From contig DLCG01000008.1 in the NCBI GenBank assembly GCA_002480495.1, positions 552,749 to 616,748 on the forward strand: 64,000 nucleotides of DNA. The letters run 5' to 3'. This document shows, in pieces, positions 25,493 through 33,268 of this stretch (position 1 is its first letter; the number at the start of each line of letters is the position of its first letter). Source of the stretch: Rhodobiaceae bacterium UBA7804 (lineage in GTDB: Bacteria > Pseudomonadota > Alphaproteobacteria > Parvibaculales > Parvibaculaceae). The position numbers and the translations under genes are program-made. A model generated the notes under the pieces. It made no database searches, was not told the origin of the DNA, and was given only the letters and a program-made list of their open reading frames with translations.

Positions 25493-25599
25493 CGTCATTG
25501 CGAGCGACCGCAAGGGAGCGAAGCAATCCAGGGGCGGCAAGCACGGAGCACCCCGCTCCTGGATTGCTTCGTCGCGCCATGGCGCTCCTCGCAATGACG
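25493..25599. repeat. Long palindromic repeat, CGTCATTGCGAG family, copy 1
   Basis: A 107-bp near-palindrome with ends CGTCATTGCGAG and CTCGCAATGACG and inner arms GAAGCAATCCAGG and CCTGGATTGCTTC around GGCGGCAAGCACGGAGC. It is about 90% identical to 35246-35353; a short relative lies at 3056-3093. It lies 31 bases after the GlcD-like gene. Confidence 0.85.
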
Positions 25600-25632
25600 A
25601 TTGGATAGACTTGCGCTTGTTGAGCGGCGAGC

Positions 25633-25660
25633 GGGTCCCGGCAACAAGTGCCGGGATGAC
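25633..25660 (-). repeat. Single REP-like palindrome
   Basis: GGGTCCCGGC, an 8-base loop, then GCCGGGATGAC: a solitary member of the family at 2090-2176 and 23599-23962. It lies just downstream of the minus-strand CBS-domain gene (stop at 25687) and 34 bases from the neighbouring longer repeat. Confidence 0.85.
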
Positions 25661-25686
25661 ACGGAGTTTTTAGCTGAATTAGCGTC

Positions 25687-27027
25687 TCAATCCGCACTCC
25701 GCGCCAGCGCGTTGCCGATGGGAAGGTTCTGCGCGGGGACGATGAGGATCTTGTCGATGCGGGGGCCGTCCATGTCGACGATTTCGAAACGGTAGCCGTT
25801 CCAGGCGAAATAGTCGCCCTCGCGCGGCAGGCGGCCGAACCAGTTGAACATGACGCCCGCGAGCGTGTTCACCTCCGAGCTTTCATCGCCCGGCAGCTTA
25901 TGCAGCTTCAGGAGGCGGCGCACCTCCTCCACGGAGACGACGCCGTCGATGATCCATGAACCGTCCTCGCGGATCGCGACGGCGGAATTGTTGTTCGCGG
26001 CGTGATCGGAAATGTCACCGATCATGGCGAAGAAGATTTCCGACATGGTGATGGTGCCGACGACATCGCCATATTCGTCGATGACGAAGCCCATGAACAT
26101 GTTTTCGGACTGAAGAATGCTCAGCGCCTTCAACACGCTCGCCGTGCGCGGAATGTAGAGCGGCGGCGACATGCGCGCGAGAAGCTGATCGTTCGAGCGA
26201 GGGTTGAGGAAGAGATCCTCGAGCCGCACCATGCCGATGAAGGGACCGTTCGGCCCACGCCGGATCGGATAGCGCATCTTCTGATGCTCGCGGATCATGG
26301 CGAGATTTTTCTCGACATCTTCCTCGACATCGAGCCAGACGAGCTGGATACGCGGCGTCATGATTTCCGCAACGCGCGTATCGCCGAGATGGAAGACGCG
26401 ATTGACGATGTCGCGCTCGACGCTCTCGATGGCGCCGGCGGCGGCGCCCTCCTCCACCAGATGCTTGATCTCGTCTTCCGTGACCTTCGGCACCTCGCGA
26501 CCGGTGATGCCGTAGAGCTTCAGCACGGCTTCCGTCGACCAGGAGAGGAAGGTGACGGCGGGGCCGAGCAGCCTCGACAGGCGGTTCATCGGCCGGGCGA
26601 TGGCGGAGGCAATGCCTTCCGGGTTCGACAGGGCGAGACGCTTCGGCACGAGCTCGCCCAGGATGAGCGAGAGATAGGTGATGATGACGACGACGAAACC
26701 GAAGGCGAGGGCTTCAGCGTAAGCGCCGATCCAGGGCCAGCCGGCGATGGCTTCGGAAAGCGGACCGGCGAGCGTCGCACCACCGAAGGCGCCCGCGAAG
26801 ACGCCTACCAGCGTGATGCCGATCTGCACGGAGGAAAGGAAGCGGCCGGGCTCGGACTGGAGCTTCAGCGCGGCCTCGGGACCCGAGACCGGGCCGTCGC
26901 CCTTCCGGCGCTTCGACAGGAGCGCCTGCAGCCGCTGACGGCGCGACGAGACGACAGCCATTTCCGACATCGAGAAAAACCCGTTCAAGAGGATCAGAAC
27001 GAGCAGGATGATGATGTTCGAGAGCAT
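25687..27027 (-). CDS. CNNM/CorC-type membrane protein with CBS pair (hemolysin family)
   Basis: A 446-residue protein with an N-terminal DUF21 membrane domain (MLSNIIILLVLILLNGFFSMSEMAVVSS; four membrane segments to about residue 180). A cytoplasmic CBS pair follows (residues about 205-325: IMTPRIQLVWLD and ENMFMGFVIDEYGDVVGTITMSEI). A CorC_HlyC domain closes the protein (VDGVVSVEEVRRLLKLHKLPGDESSEVNTLAGVMFNWFGRLP). Such proteins are linked to magnesium or cobalt efflux; the hemolysin label is historical. The ATG at 27027 begins directly with the first membrane segment. Confidence 0.9.
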   Translation of the reverse strand: MLSNIIILLVLILLNGFFSMSEMAVVSSRRQRLQALLSKRRKGDGPVSGPEAALKLQSEPGRFLSSVQIGITLVGVFAGAFGGATLAGPLSEAIAGWPWIGAYAEALAFGFVVVIITYLSLILGELVPKRLALSNPEGIASAIARPMNRLSRLLGPAVTFLSWSTEAVLKLYGITGREVPKVTEDEIKHLVEEGAAAGAIESVERDIVNRVFHLGDTRVAEIMTPRIQLVWLDVEEDVEKNLAMIREHQKMRYPIRRGPNGPFIGMVRLEDLFLNPRSNDQLLARMSPPLYIPRTASVLKALSILQSENMFMGFVIDEYGDVVGTITMSEIFFAMIGDISDHAANNNSAVAIREDGSWIIDGVVSVEEVRRLLKLHKLPGDESSEVNTLAGVMFNWFGRLPREGDYFAWNGYRFEIVDMDGPRIDKILIVPAQNLPIGNALARSAD

Positions 27028-27146
27028 GGCGTCCCCGGGGGCTGGGGGAGAAGTATAGGGGCAAAGGGCGCGGCTGGCGACGGGGAAGCGGCAGGGGCGA
27101 AATCTTGCTAGTCTCGGCGGCTTTCCGGCGCCTCCAGAGAAAGCAC

Positions 27147-27293
27147 ATGACGAATATGGAAATCGAATCAACCGAGGTGAGGCCCGCGCGCGACGAGGCG
27201 TCGAAGGGTTTCCATCTCTCGCTCGGCTACGAGGTGGAGGATGTGACCTTCACGTCGAAGCGGCTCCGGCCGATGCCGCATGCGATCGTGTGA
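27147..27293 (+). CDS. Possible 48-residue hypothetical protein
   Basis: A short reading frame starting MTNMEIESTEVRPARDEASK and ending RLRPMPHAIV. It is acidic then basic, has no membrane segment, and shows a strong GC3 bias (nearly all third positions G or C), as the real genes here do. AGAGA lies a few bases upstream. It reads away from the CBS-domain gene and stops 11 bases before a repeat. I do not recognise a family; it could be a remnant of a longer gene cut by the repeat. Confidence 0.4.
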   Translation: MTNMEIESTEVRPARDEASKGFHLSLGYEVEDVTFTSKRLRPMPHAIV

Positions 27294-27304
27294 GGGTATT
27301 TCCT

Positions 27305-27459
27305 CCCCCCGCCCCGATAAATTCTTCGCGCTGCTCGAATTTATCGACCCGCCCCCAAGGGCGGGTGGGACGCGACGCCTGCGCTATTCGCCGAAACCTT
27401 GCCGCCCGCCCTCCCCTCGGGGAGGGTCGAAATTTGCGAAGCGAATTTCGGGGCGGGGG
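27305..27459. repeat. GC-rich paired intergenic repeat, copy 2
   Basis: Arm B (27305-27369) and arm A (27413-27459) are closely related to those at 1-137 but occur in the order B then A, separated by 43 bases. Arm A ends four bases before the stop codon of the minus-strand yedK gene. The arms contain AAATTTGCGAAGCGAATTTC-type internal palindromes. Confidence 0.8.
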
Positions 27460-27463
27460 CGCC

Positions 27464-28213
27464 TCAGAACAAGCCCATCTGACGGGTGTCTTCCGCGCGC
27501 TTCTTCGGGCGGGGCGCGCGTTCGGGCTCCGCTTCCGCGAGGGCGCGCTCCTGCAGCGAGGGGTCGTCATTCGCGACGCGATTGATCCGTGTACTGACGG
27601 GGATCGCCTCCATGAGATTGTCCGGCGCGGGGCGAAGAAGCGCGAGGAGCTCCTTTTCCGTGGCGCCGGGGTCGAGCCAGAGGTCCCAGTCTTTCTCGTC
27701 CAGAATGACGGGCATCCGGTGATGAACCGCTTTCAGGGTCTCGTTCGCCTCCGTCGTGACGATGGCGCAGCTGTCGAGCTCGCTGCCGCCCGCGGGCATC
27801 CAGATGTCCCAGACGGCGGCCATGGCGAAGGGCTTGCGGTCGCGGCGGCGGATGAAGAAGGGCTGCTTCGGCCCTGCTCCTTGCGATTTCCACTCGTAGA
27901 AGCCGTCCGCCGGCATGAGCGCGCGGTGATGGCGGAAGGCCCCGCGGAAGGAGGGTTTTTCGGCGATCGTCTCGGCCCGCGCGTTTATGAGGATCGATTG
28001 CGGCATTTCCTTCGCCCATGAGGGGACGAGCCCCCAGCGCACCAGCAGGAAACGGCGGCGGCTGCCGCCCTGCCCGTCCTGTTCGCGGATGACGATGGGC
28101 ACGGGCTGGGAAGGCGCGATGTTGTATCGCGGGGGGAAGGCCGGCTCGTCGACATAGCCGAAGAGAGAGCGCATCGCCTCGGGTGGCGTGGTGATGGAAA
28201 AACGTCCGCACAT
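27464..28213 (-). CDS. yedK: SOS response-associated peptidase / HMCES-type abasic-site protein (YedK)
   Basis: A 249-residue SRAP-domain protein. The start ATG at 28213 places Cys2 directly after Met, as required: after Met removal the cysteine forms a thiazolidine crosslink with abasic sites in single-stranded DNA. Other active-site residues are visible: Asn77 and Arg79 in INARAE, Glu107 in GFYEWK, and the His of VHHRMPVIL. It protects abasic sites during replication. The last 20 residues (RAPRPKKRAEDTRQMGLF) resemble a clamp- or partner-binding tail, since QMGLF looks like a beta-clamp motif (QxxLF). It is divergent from zur. Confidence 0.93.
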   Translation of the reverse strand: MCGRFSITTPPEAMRSLFGYVDEPAFPPRYNIAPSQPVPIVIREQDGQGGSRRRFLLVRWGLVPSWAKEMPQSILINARAETIAEKPSFRGAFRHHRALMPADGFYEWKSQGAGPKQPFFIRRRDRKPFAMAAVWDIWMPAGGSELDSCAIVTTEANETLKAVHHRMPVILDEKDWDLWLDPGATEKELLALLRPAPDNLMEAIPVSTRINRVANDDPSLQERALAEAEPERAPRPKKRAEDTRQMGLF

Positions 28214-28271
28214 GGGCGCGAGAGTAAGGTGAGTCGGGATTTGCTGCACGCGTGGGAGGCGACACACGGGC

Positions 28272-28286
28272 TGTTATCTTGTAACA
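28272..28286. promoter_or_regulatory. Candidate Zur operator between yedK and zur
   Basis: TGTTA-TCTTG-TAACA (28272-28286) is an inverted repeat resembling the GTTATnnnATAAC-like core of characterised Zur sites. It lies 24 bases upstream of the zur ATG, where it would allow autoregulation, and 58 bases upstream of the yedK start on the other strand. Confidence 0.5.
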
Positions 28287-28309
28287 TTGCGCCCGGCAAA
28301 GGAGGCGGC

Positions 28310-28816
28310 ATGGCAGCGCGCGGCGCGGCACAGAACAAGGGACCTGCAACGGCGCAGGCGCATCAGTCCCACAATCATCGCGAGTGCATCGACGATGCGC
28401 TGACGCGGGCACGGGAGATTTGCGCCGCGCGCGACGTGCAGCTCACGCCGCTGCGCGAGAAGGTGCTGCAGATAGTCTGGCGGAGCCACAAGCCGGTGGG
28501 CGCCTATGATGTGCTGGACGAACTCGCGCGGAGCCACAAATCGGCCCGTCCGCCCACGGTCTATCGCGCGCTCGACTTCCTGATGGGCGAGGGCCTCATC
28601 CACAAGATCGAATCGCTCAATGCCTATCTCGGCTGCACGGAAGCGGGAGCGCCGCATTCCGGCCAGTTCCTGATCTGCCGCCAATGCGGGGCGACGGAGG
28701 AAATCGTCGATCCGAAGCTCGAGGCGGCGCTCGACCAGGCGGCGAAGCGCGTGCATTTCTCGGCGGAGCACAAGGTGGTGGAAATTTCGGGCCTCTGCGC
28801 GAGATGTGCCGCCTGA
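28310..28816 (+). CDS. zur: Fur-family zinc uptake regulator (Zur)
   Basis: A 168-residue Fur-fold repressor that matches the Zur branch: AREICAARDVQLTPLREKVLQIV, AYDVLDELARSHKSARPPTVYRALDFLMGEGLIHKIESLNAYLGC. The two structural CxxC pairs are in LICRQCGATEE and LCARCAA at the very C-terminus. The regulatory zinc ligands His and Cys occur in HSGQF and the SAEHKVVEISG region. It should bind zinc-loaded to operators of znu-type genes, none of which is in the window. GGAGG eight bases upstream supports the ATG at 28310. A palindrome 24 bases upstream may be its own operator. Confidence 0.92.
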   Translation: MAARGAAQNKGPATAQAHQSHNHRECIDDALTRAREICAARDVQLTPLREKVLQIVWRSHKPVGAYDVLDELARSHKSARPPTVYRALDFLMGEGLIHKIESLNAYLGCTEAGAPHSGQFLICRQCGATEEIVDPKLEAALDQAAKRVHFSAEHKVVEISGLCARCAA

Positions 28817-28898
28817 ACGGACGCAGACCCGTTTCCCCTTCGCCCCGAAAGGCACTAGGATCGCCGCCGTCCCGAGCCTTTCCCACGGAGCTGCCCCG

Positions 28899-29249
28899 AT
28901 GATCCGCCTTGCCAACCCGATCGCGTGCCTTGCCGGCGCAAGCCTTCTCCTCGCCGCGACGGGCGCAGCCGCGATCAGCCCGAAATATCACGCGGGCACC
29001 CGCTCGGGGCCCTTCGTCGCGACGGAAAAATCGCTCGGCGATCTCCTCGGCGACGGCTACGAGATCCGCGGGAATCTCGGCACGGCGCTCATCCTGCAGA
29101 AAAAGGCGTCCGTTTATTCCTGCCAGATTCCGCCCAATCCCGAGAAACTCGATTTCGAGCCCTATTTCGTCTGTTCCGAACTGCGGGAACTCGCGCGCGA
29201 CGCAGCGGAAACGGAGGAACCGGCGGAGGCTCCCCAAACAGGGAATTGA
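28899..29249 (+). CDS. Secreted hypothetical protein
   Basis: A 116-residue protein with a signal peptide (MIRLANPIACLAGASLLLAATGAAA, cleavage probably after AAA). The mature part contains TEKSLGDLLGDGYEIRGNLGTALILQKKASVYSC and a second cysteine in YFVCSELREL, so one disulphide is possible. Its small periplasmic type is common in alphaproteobacteria but I do not recognise a named family. The longer reading frame starting 31 codons earlier overlaps the end of zur and lacks a signal peptide at its N-terminus, so I choose the ATG at 28899. A hairpin with a T-rich tail follows the stop. Confidence 0.7.
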   Translation: MIRLANPIACLAGASLLLAATGAAAISPKYHAGTRSGPFVATEKSLGDLLGDGYEIRGNLGTALILQKKASVYSCQIPPNPEKLDFEPYFVCSELRELARDAAETEEPAEAPQTGN

Positions 29250-29282
29250 CCGGGAGCCGCGCGGCCCCGATGCTGCGCGGGT

Positions 29283-29336
29283 AGAGCAAGTTCCCCGACA
29301 CGCGAGTCGAGTAACTTGCTCTTGTTTCTTTTTGTC
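29283..29336 (+). terminator. Hairpin with T-rich tail after the secreted protein gene
   Basis: AGAGCAAGTT (29283-29292) is perfectly complementary to AACTTGCTCT (29313-29322), with an additional small CGAC/GTCG pairing inside the 20-base loop. The 3' side continues TGTTTCTTTTTG. This fits an intrinsic terminator of the transcript that includes the secreted protein and perhaps zur. Confidence 0.55.
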
Positions 29337-29347
29337 GCGCGTTCTTT

Positions 29348-29372
29348 CCGAAAACCGGTGTCCACTTTTCGG
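29348..29372. repeat. CCGAAAACCGGTGTCCACTTTTCGG-type palindrome
   Basis: CCGAAAA (29348-29354) and TTTTCGG (29366-29372) form an inverted repeat around CCGGTGTCCAC, followed by CAACGCGCTCTAG. Similar intergenic sequences are familiar to me from Rhizobiales genomes; that recollection is not a database result. It lies upstream of the SDR gene at 29428. Confidence 0.55.
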
Positions 29373-29427
29373 CAACGCGCTCTAGTATCGAATTCAAGAA
29401 AAGATCCAGGATCAGGGAGAGCAGGAG

Positions 29428-30210
29428 ATGAGCTACAAGCCTTTCGACCTTTCGGGCAAGGTGGCCCTTGTGACGGGCGGCAATGGCGGCATCGGTCTCG
29501 GCATGGCGGATGCGATCGCGCAGTCGGGCGCGGATGTCGCGATCTGGGGCACGAACGAGGACAAGAACAGACACGCTGCCGATCAGCTCCGCGCGCATGG
29601 CGTGAAGGTCTATACGCGCAAGGTGGACGTCTCCGACGAGCAACAGGTCGTGGACGGCATCGGCGCGACGGTGAAGGAACTCGGACGGATCGACGCGGTC
29701 TTCGCCAATGCGGGCGTCGGCTTCGGCGCGCCCTCCTTCCTCGAAATGTCCACGGAGGTCTATCGCAAGACGCTCGCCGTGAACCTCGACGGCGTTTTCT
29801 GGACGCTGCGCGAAAGCGCACGGCACATGGTCGAGCGCGCGAAGAAGGGCGATGCGGGCGGCTCGCTTGTCGGCATTGCAAGCCTTGCCGCCATCGAGGG
29901 CGCGGCGCGCAACGAAGCCTATGCGGCGACGAAGGGCGGCGTGATCTCCATGATCAAGAGCATCGCGGTGGAACATGCGCGCTACGGGATGCGCGCCAAT
30001 GCGATCCTGCCGGGCTGGATCGCGACCGACATGACGGCGCAGGCGCAGGCCGCGCCCGCCTTCGCGGAAAAGGTGATCCCGCGCGTGCCGGCCAGGCGCT
30101 GGGGCGAGCCGGGCGATTTCGGCGGCGTGGCGGTCTATCTCACCTCGGACGCTTCGTCCTATCATTCGGGTGACACTTTCGTCATCGACGGCGGCTATGC
30201 GATCTTCTGA
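29428..30210 (+). CDS. SDR-family oxidoreductase
   Basis: A 260-residue classical SDR with TGGNGGIGLGMA near residues 17-28, FANAGVG, and a catalytic Tyr-x-x-x-Lys in EAYAATKGGVISM near residue 172. PGWIATDM follows and the end is FVIDGGYAIF. Resembles glucose/ribitol-type and FabG-like dehydrogenases; substrate unknown. GGAGATG supplies a strong ribosome-binding context. The MarR gene begins six bases after the stop, which suggests that the two are co-transcribed and that the regulator may control this gene. Confidence 0.88.
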   Translation: MSYKPFDLSGKVALVTGGNGGIGLGMADAIAQSGADVAIWGTNEDKNRHAADQLRAHGVKVYTRKVDVSDEQQVVDGIGATVKELGRIDAVFANAGVGFGAPSFLEMSTEVYRKTLAVNLDGVFWTLRESARHMVERAKKGDAGGSLVGIASLAAIEGAARNEAYAATKGGVISMIKSIAVEHARYGMRANAILPGWIATDMTAQAQAAPAFAEKVIPRVPARRWGEPGDFGGVAVYLTSDASSYHSGDTFVIDGGYAIF

Positions 30211-30216
30211 GGACGG

Positions 30217-30714
30217 ATGACGGACAAACGGAACAGCACGGAGGAGGAAGACGCCGGCATCGACCGGCGGCTGATCCTCATGGCCCGAACGGTGGTCGTG
30301 CTGTTCCGCGAGTTCGAGAAGATCGCGCGGGAACTGGAGATCACCATCCCGCAATACCGCTTCCTGCTGTTTCTGAAACGCGGACCGAAACGGGCGGGAG
30401 AGCTCGCCGTGGAAGCGGCGATCCAGAAGCCCACGGCTTCCGGCCTCATCGCGGACATGGAAAAGCGCGGGCTCATCTCGCGCAAGCCCGACAAGGATGA
30501 CGGGCGCAGCGTGAAGCTCAGCCTGACGGCGAAGGGGCTCAGGAAGCATCGCGAATTCGAGGAGGCGCTTGCACGCTATCTCCCCTCGCTCATCGAAGCG
30601 GGGGACCGGGAGCGCATGCTCGATGCCTTTTCCGAACTCGCCTATATCATCGATAGCCGGAGCACCACCGCATCGCCGAAGACGGTGGAACAGCTCGTGG
30701 AGGATGCTGGCTGA
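30217..30714 (+). CDS. MarR-family transcriptional regulator
   Basis: A 165-residue winged-helix regulator. The recognition helix region is ELAVEAAIQKPTASGLIADMEKRGLISRKPDK and the wing carries the diagnostic DDGRSVKLSLTAKG. N- and C-terminal helices form the dimerisation domain (RRLILMARTVVVLFREFEKIAREL). It is placed immediately after the SDR gene and 30 bases before the LldD-like gene, so its likely targets are these metabolic neighbours; ligand and operator are unknown. An 11-bp palindrome GATCCAGGATC upstream of the SDR (29403-29413) is a weak operator candidate. Confidence 0.9.
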   Translation: MTDKRNSTEEEDAGIDRRLILMARTVVVLFREFEKIARELEITIPQYRFLLFLKRGPKRAGELAVEAAIQKPTASGLIADMEKRGLISRKPDKDDGRSVKLSLTAKGLRKHREFEEALARYLPSLIEAGDRERMLDAFSELAYIIDSRSTTASPKTVEQLVEDAG

Positions 30715-30744
30715 CGCCGGGCAGGAAGCAGAAGGGGGGAGCCG

Positions 30745-31899
30745 ATGAGTCTCGATCTCAATCCGGTGTCTGTGTCGGATTATCGCGAGGTGGCGCGTAA
30801 ACGCCTGCCGACGCAGCTTTTCGACTATCTCGATGGCGGCTCCTATGCGGAGCGGACGCTACACGACAATGTGGAAGCCTTCTCGCGGCTGAAACTTCGC
30901 CAGCGCGTGCTGCGGGACGTGAGCAATATCGACACGTCCGCGGAGGTTTTCGGCGAAAAATGGACGATCCCGGCGGGCCTTGCGCCGGTCGGCTTCGCGG
31001 GCATGTATGCGAAGCGCGGCGAAGTGCAGGCGGCGCGCGCGGCGGAAAAATTCGGCGTGCCCTACACGCTCTCGACGGTCGGCATCTGCTCCATCGAGGA
31101 AATCGCCAAGGCGACGAAGAAACCCTTCTGGTTCCAGCTTTACGTCATCAAGGATCGCGGCTATGCGGCGGAGCTGATGAAGCGCGCGCATGAGGCGGGC
31201 TGTTCGGCGCTCGTCTTCACGGTCGACCTTGCCGTGCTCGGCGCGCGCTACCGCGATATCCGCAACGGCATGAACACGCAGATGACGCTCGGCAAGCGGC
31301 TGAAGGTTGCGGCGGATTTCGCGCGGCGCGTCCACTGGATCAGGGATGTGGCGCTTGGCGGGCGGCCGCTCGATTTCGGCAATTTGCGCGAGGCGGTTCC
31401 GAATGCGCGCGGCTTCGGCGAATTCGGCGCCTGGGTGGCGCAGAACCTCGACCCTTCGATGACCTGGGACGATCTCGAATGGGTGCGCAAGAACTGGCCG
31501 GGCCGGATCATCATCAAGGGCGTGATGGACGCGGAAGATGCGCGGCTCGCGATGAAGACCATCGCGCCGGACGGCATCGTCGTTTCGAACCATGGCGGAC
31601 GGCAACTCGACTCGACGCCCGCGACCATCGAAGCCCTGCCCGCGGTCCGCGAAGAAGTGGGCGACGCCACGACGGTGCTTCTCGATGGCGGCATCAGGAG
31701 CGGGCTCGACATCGTGAAGGCGCTGGCGATGGGCGCGGATGCCTGCCTGATGGGGCGGCCCTGGGTCTATGCGCTGGCGGCGCGCGGCGAGGCGGGCGTC
31801 ACCGCCATGCTCGGCACGATGCGGCAGGAAATGCATGTGGCGATGGCGCTGACGGGCTGCACGAGCCGCAAGGAAATCGACCGCAGCGCGATCGCGTGA
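30745..31899 (+). CDS. FMN-dependent alpha-hydroxy-acid dehydrogenase (LldD/mandelate type)
   Basis: A 384-residue TIM-barrel flavoenzyme. It starts with SDYREVARKRLPTQLFDYLDGG and has PAGLAPVGFAGMYAKRGE, the WFQLYVIKDRG substrate strand, and the catalytic His in VSNHGGRQLDST near residue 287, then LLDGGIRSGLDIVKALAMGADACLMGRPWVY. The insertion after NGMNTQMTLGKRLK includes hydrophobic residues, as in membrane-associated members. Substrate is an L-2-hydroxyacid such as L-lactate or mandelate. It is third in the SDR-MarR run. Confidence 0.92.
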   Translation: MSLDLNPVSVSDYREVARKRLPTQLFDYLDGGSYAERTLHDNVEAFSRLKLRQRVLRDVSNIDTSAEVFGEKWTIPAGLAPVGFAGMYAKRGEVQAARAAEKFGVPYTLSTVGICSIEEIAKATKKPFWFQLYVIKDRGYAAELMKRAHEAGCSALVFTVDLAVLGARYRDIRNGMNTQMTLGKRLKVAADFARRVHWIRDVALGGRPLDFGNLREAVPNARGFGEFGAWVAQNLDPSMTWDDLEWVRKNWPGRIIIKGVMDAEDARLAMKTIAPDGIVVSNHGGRQLDSTPATIEALPAVREEVGDATTVLLDGGIRSGLDIVKALAMGADACLMGRPWVYALAARGEAGVTAMLGTMRQEMHVAMALTGCTSRKEIDRSAIA

Positions 31900-31915
31900 A
31901 GCAGAAGTAGCTGGC

Positions 31916-33076
31916 CTACTCAGCCTTCGTGATGCGGAGGATCTGGCCGTCTTCCTCATCCGTCAGGAGATAGAGCGCGCCGTCGGGGCCTTGCCGGACA
32001 TCGCGGATGCGCAGGCCGAGTTCTCTCAGCATGGGTTCTTCATGGGTGACCTTCTCGCCGTCGAGAACGAGACGGTAGAGACCGGGGCGCGCGAGACCGC
32101 CGACAAAGGCATTGCCCTTCCAGCCGGGAACGGCATCGCCCGTGTAGAAGGCGAGGCCGGAGGTACCGATGGAGGGCACCCAGTAATGGACCGGCTCCTC
32201 CATGCCCGGCGCCGAGCTTTCGCCGGAACCGACAGGCAGGCCGCTATATTCGGTGCCATAGGAGACGACGGGCCAGCCGTAATTCCTGCCCGCCTCCGGC
32301 ATGTTGAGCTCGTCGCCGCCGCGCGGCCCGTGCTCATTCGTCCATAGCTTGCCTGTTTCGGGATGGAGCGCCGCGCCCTGCTGGTTGCGGTGGCCATAAG
32401 ACCAGATTTCGGGGAGCGCGCCTTCCTTACCGATAAAGGGATTGTCTTCGGGCACGGCGCCATCCGGCCGGATGCGGACGACCTTGCCGAGATGAGAGTC
32501 GAGATCCTGCGCCTGACCGCGAAACTCCTTTTTCGAGCGTTCGCCCAGCGCGATGAAGAGATGGCCCTCGTTGTCGAAGACGAGACGGGAGCCGAAATGC
32601 AGCGTGCTCGGCTCCTTGGGCTGCTGGCGGAAGATGACTTCCACATCCTGCAATTGCGGCGACATGCTTTCGGTGAGACGGCCGCGGGCAACGGCCGTGC
32701 CATTCGCATTCTTGTTTTCCGGTCCTTCGCCCCTCTCCGCATAGCTCAGATAGACGAGGCGGTTTTCCTCGAAGTCCGGATCGAGCGCGACATCGAGCAG
32801 ACCGCCCTGCCCGCGCGCATCGACATCCGGCACGCCGTAGATCGCATTTCCGATCTTTCCTTCCGGCGTGACGATCCGCAGGAAGCCCGGCCGCTCCGTC
32901 ACGAGGAAATTCCCATCCGGCAGGAAGGCGAGGCCCCAGGGATGTTCGAGCCCCTGGGCCAAGGTTTCGACCCGAATTTCCGCCTCTTCCGTGCGGAATG
33001 TCTCATCGAGGGCAAGCGCGGGGGCCGCCATGGCGGCGAGGCAGAAGGAGGAAGCGAGAAGAGTCTGGCGGACCAT
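31916..33076 (-). CDS. Secreted PQQ-dependent sugar dehydrogenase (YliI/Asd type)
   Basis: A 386-residue beta-propeller protein with a signal peptide (MVRQTLLASSFCLAAMAAPALA). Propeller motifs include LEHPWGLAFLPDGNFLVTERPG at the start, GHRNQQGAALHP with the catalytic His, WTNEHGPRGGDELN and YGWPVVSYGTEYSG, and VRQGPDGALYLLTDEEDG at the end. The family oxidises aldose sugars in the periplasm using PQQ. No pqq genes are visible here. It lies convergent with the lldD-like gene, 16 bases from its stop. Confidence 0.9.
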   Translation of the reverse strand: MVRQTLLASSFCLAAMAAPALALDETFRTEEAEIRVETLAQGLEHPWGLAFLPDGNFLVTERPGFLRIVTPEGKIGNAIYGVPDVDARGQGGLLDVALDPDFEENRLVYLSYAERGEGPENKNANGTAVARGRLTESMSPQLQDVEVIFRQQPKEPSTLHFGSRLVFDNEGHLFIALGERSKKEFRGQAQDLDSHLGKVVRIRPDGAVPEDNPFIGKEGALPEIWSYGHRNQQGAALHPETGKLWTNEHGPRGGDELNMPEAGRNYGWPVVSYGTEYSGLPVGSGESSAPGMEEPVHYWVPSIGTSGLAFYTGDAVPGWKGNAFVGGLARPGLYRLVLDGEKVTHEEPMLRELGLRIRDVRQGPDGALYLLTDEEDGQILRITKAE

Positions 33077-33268
33077 ACGTCACCCTTTGTTCGAAGGAGG
33101 ATCAGGTTTGCGGAGCTCCAAGACCAAAATATGGCGATCGGCGGCGGCGACCAGCCTCTCCCTTGAGAGAAGCCGGGCTTGACAGAAGCCGGGCGGTGGC
33201 GTTTTTGTTAGGCATCCGAACTAATTGACGGGCCCGCAGCAAGCGGCACCGCGCAGGGAGATTGTTCC

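Noticed and set aside
29403..29413. GATCCAGGATC palindrome as the MarR operator.
   Set aside because: Eleven bases with no second copy; mentioned only as a weak candidate in the MarR entry.
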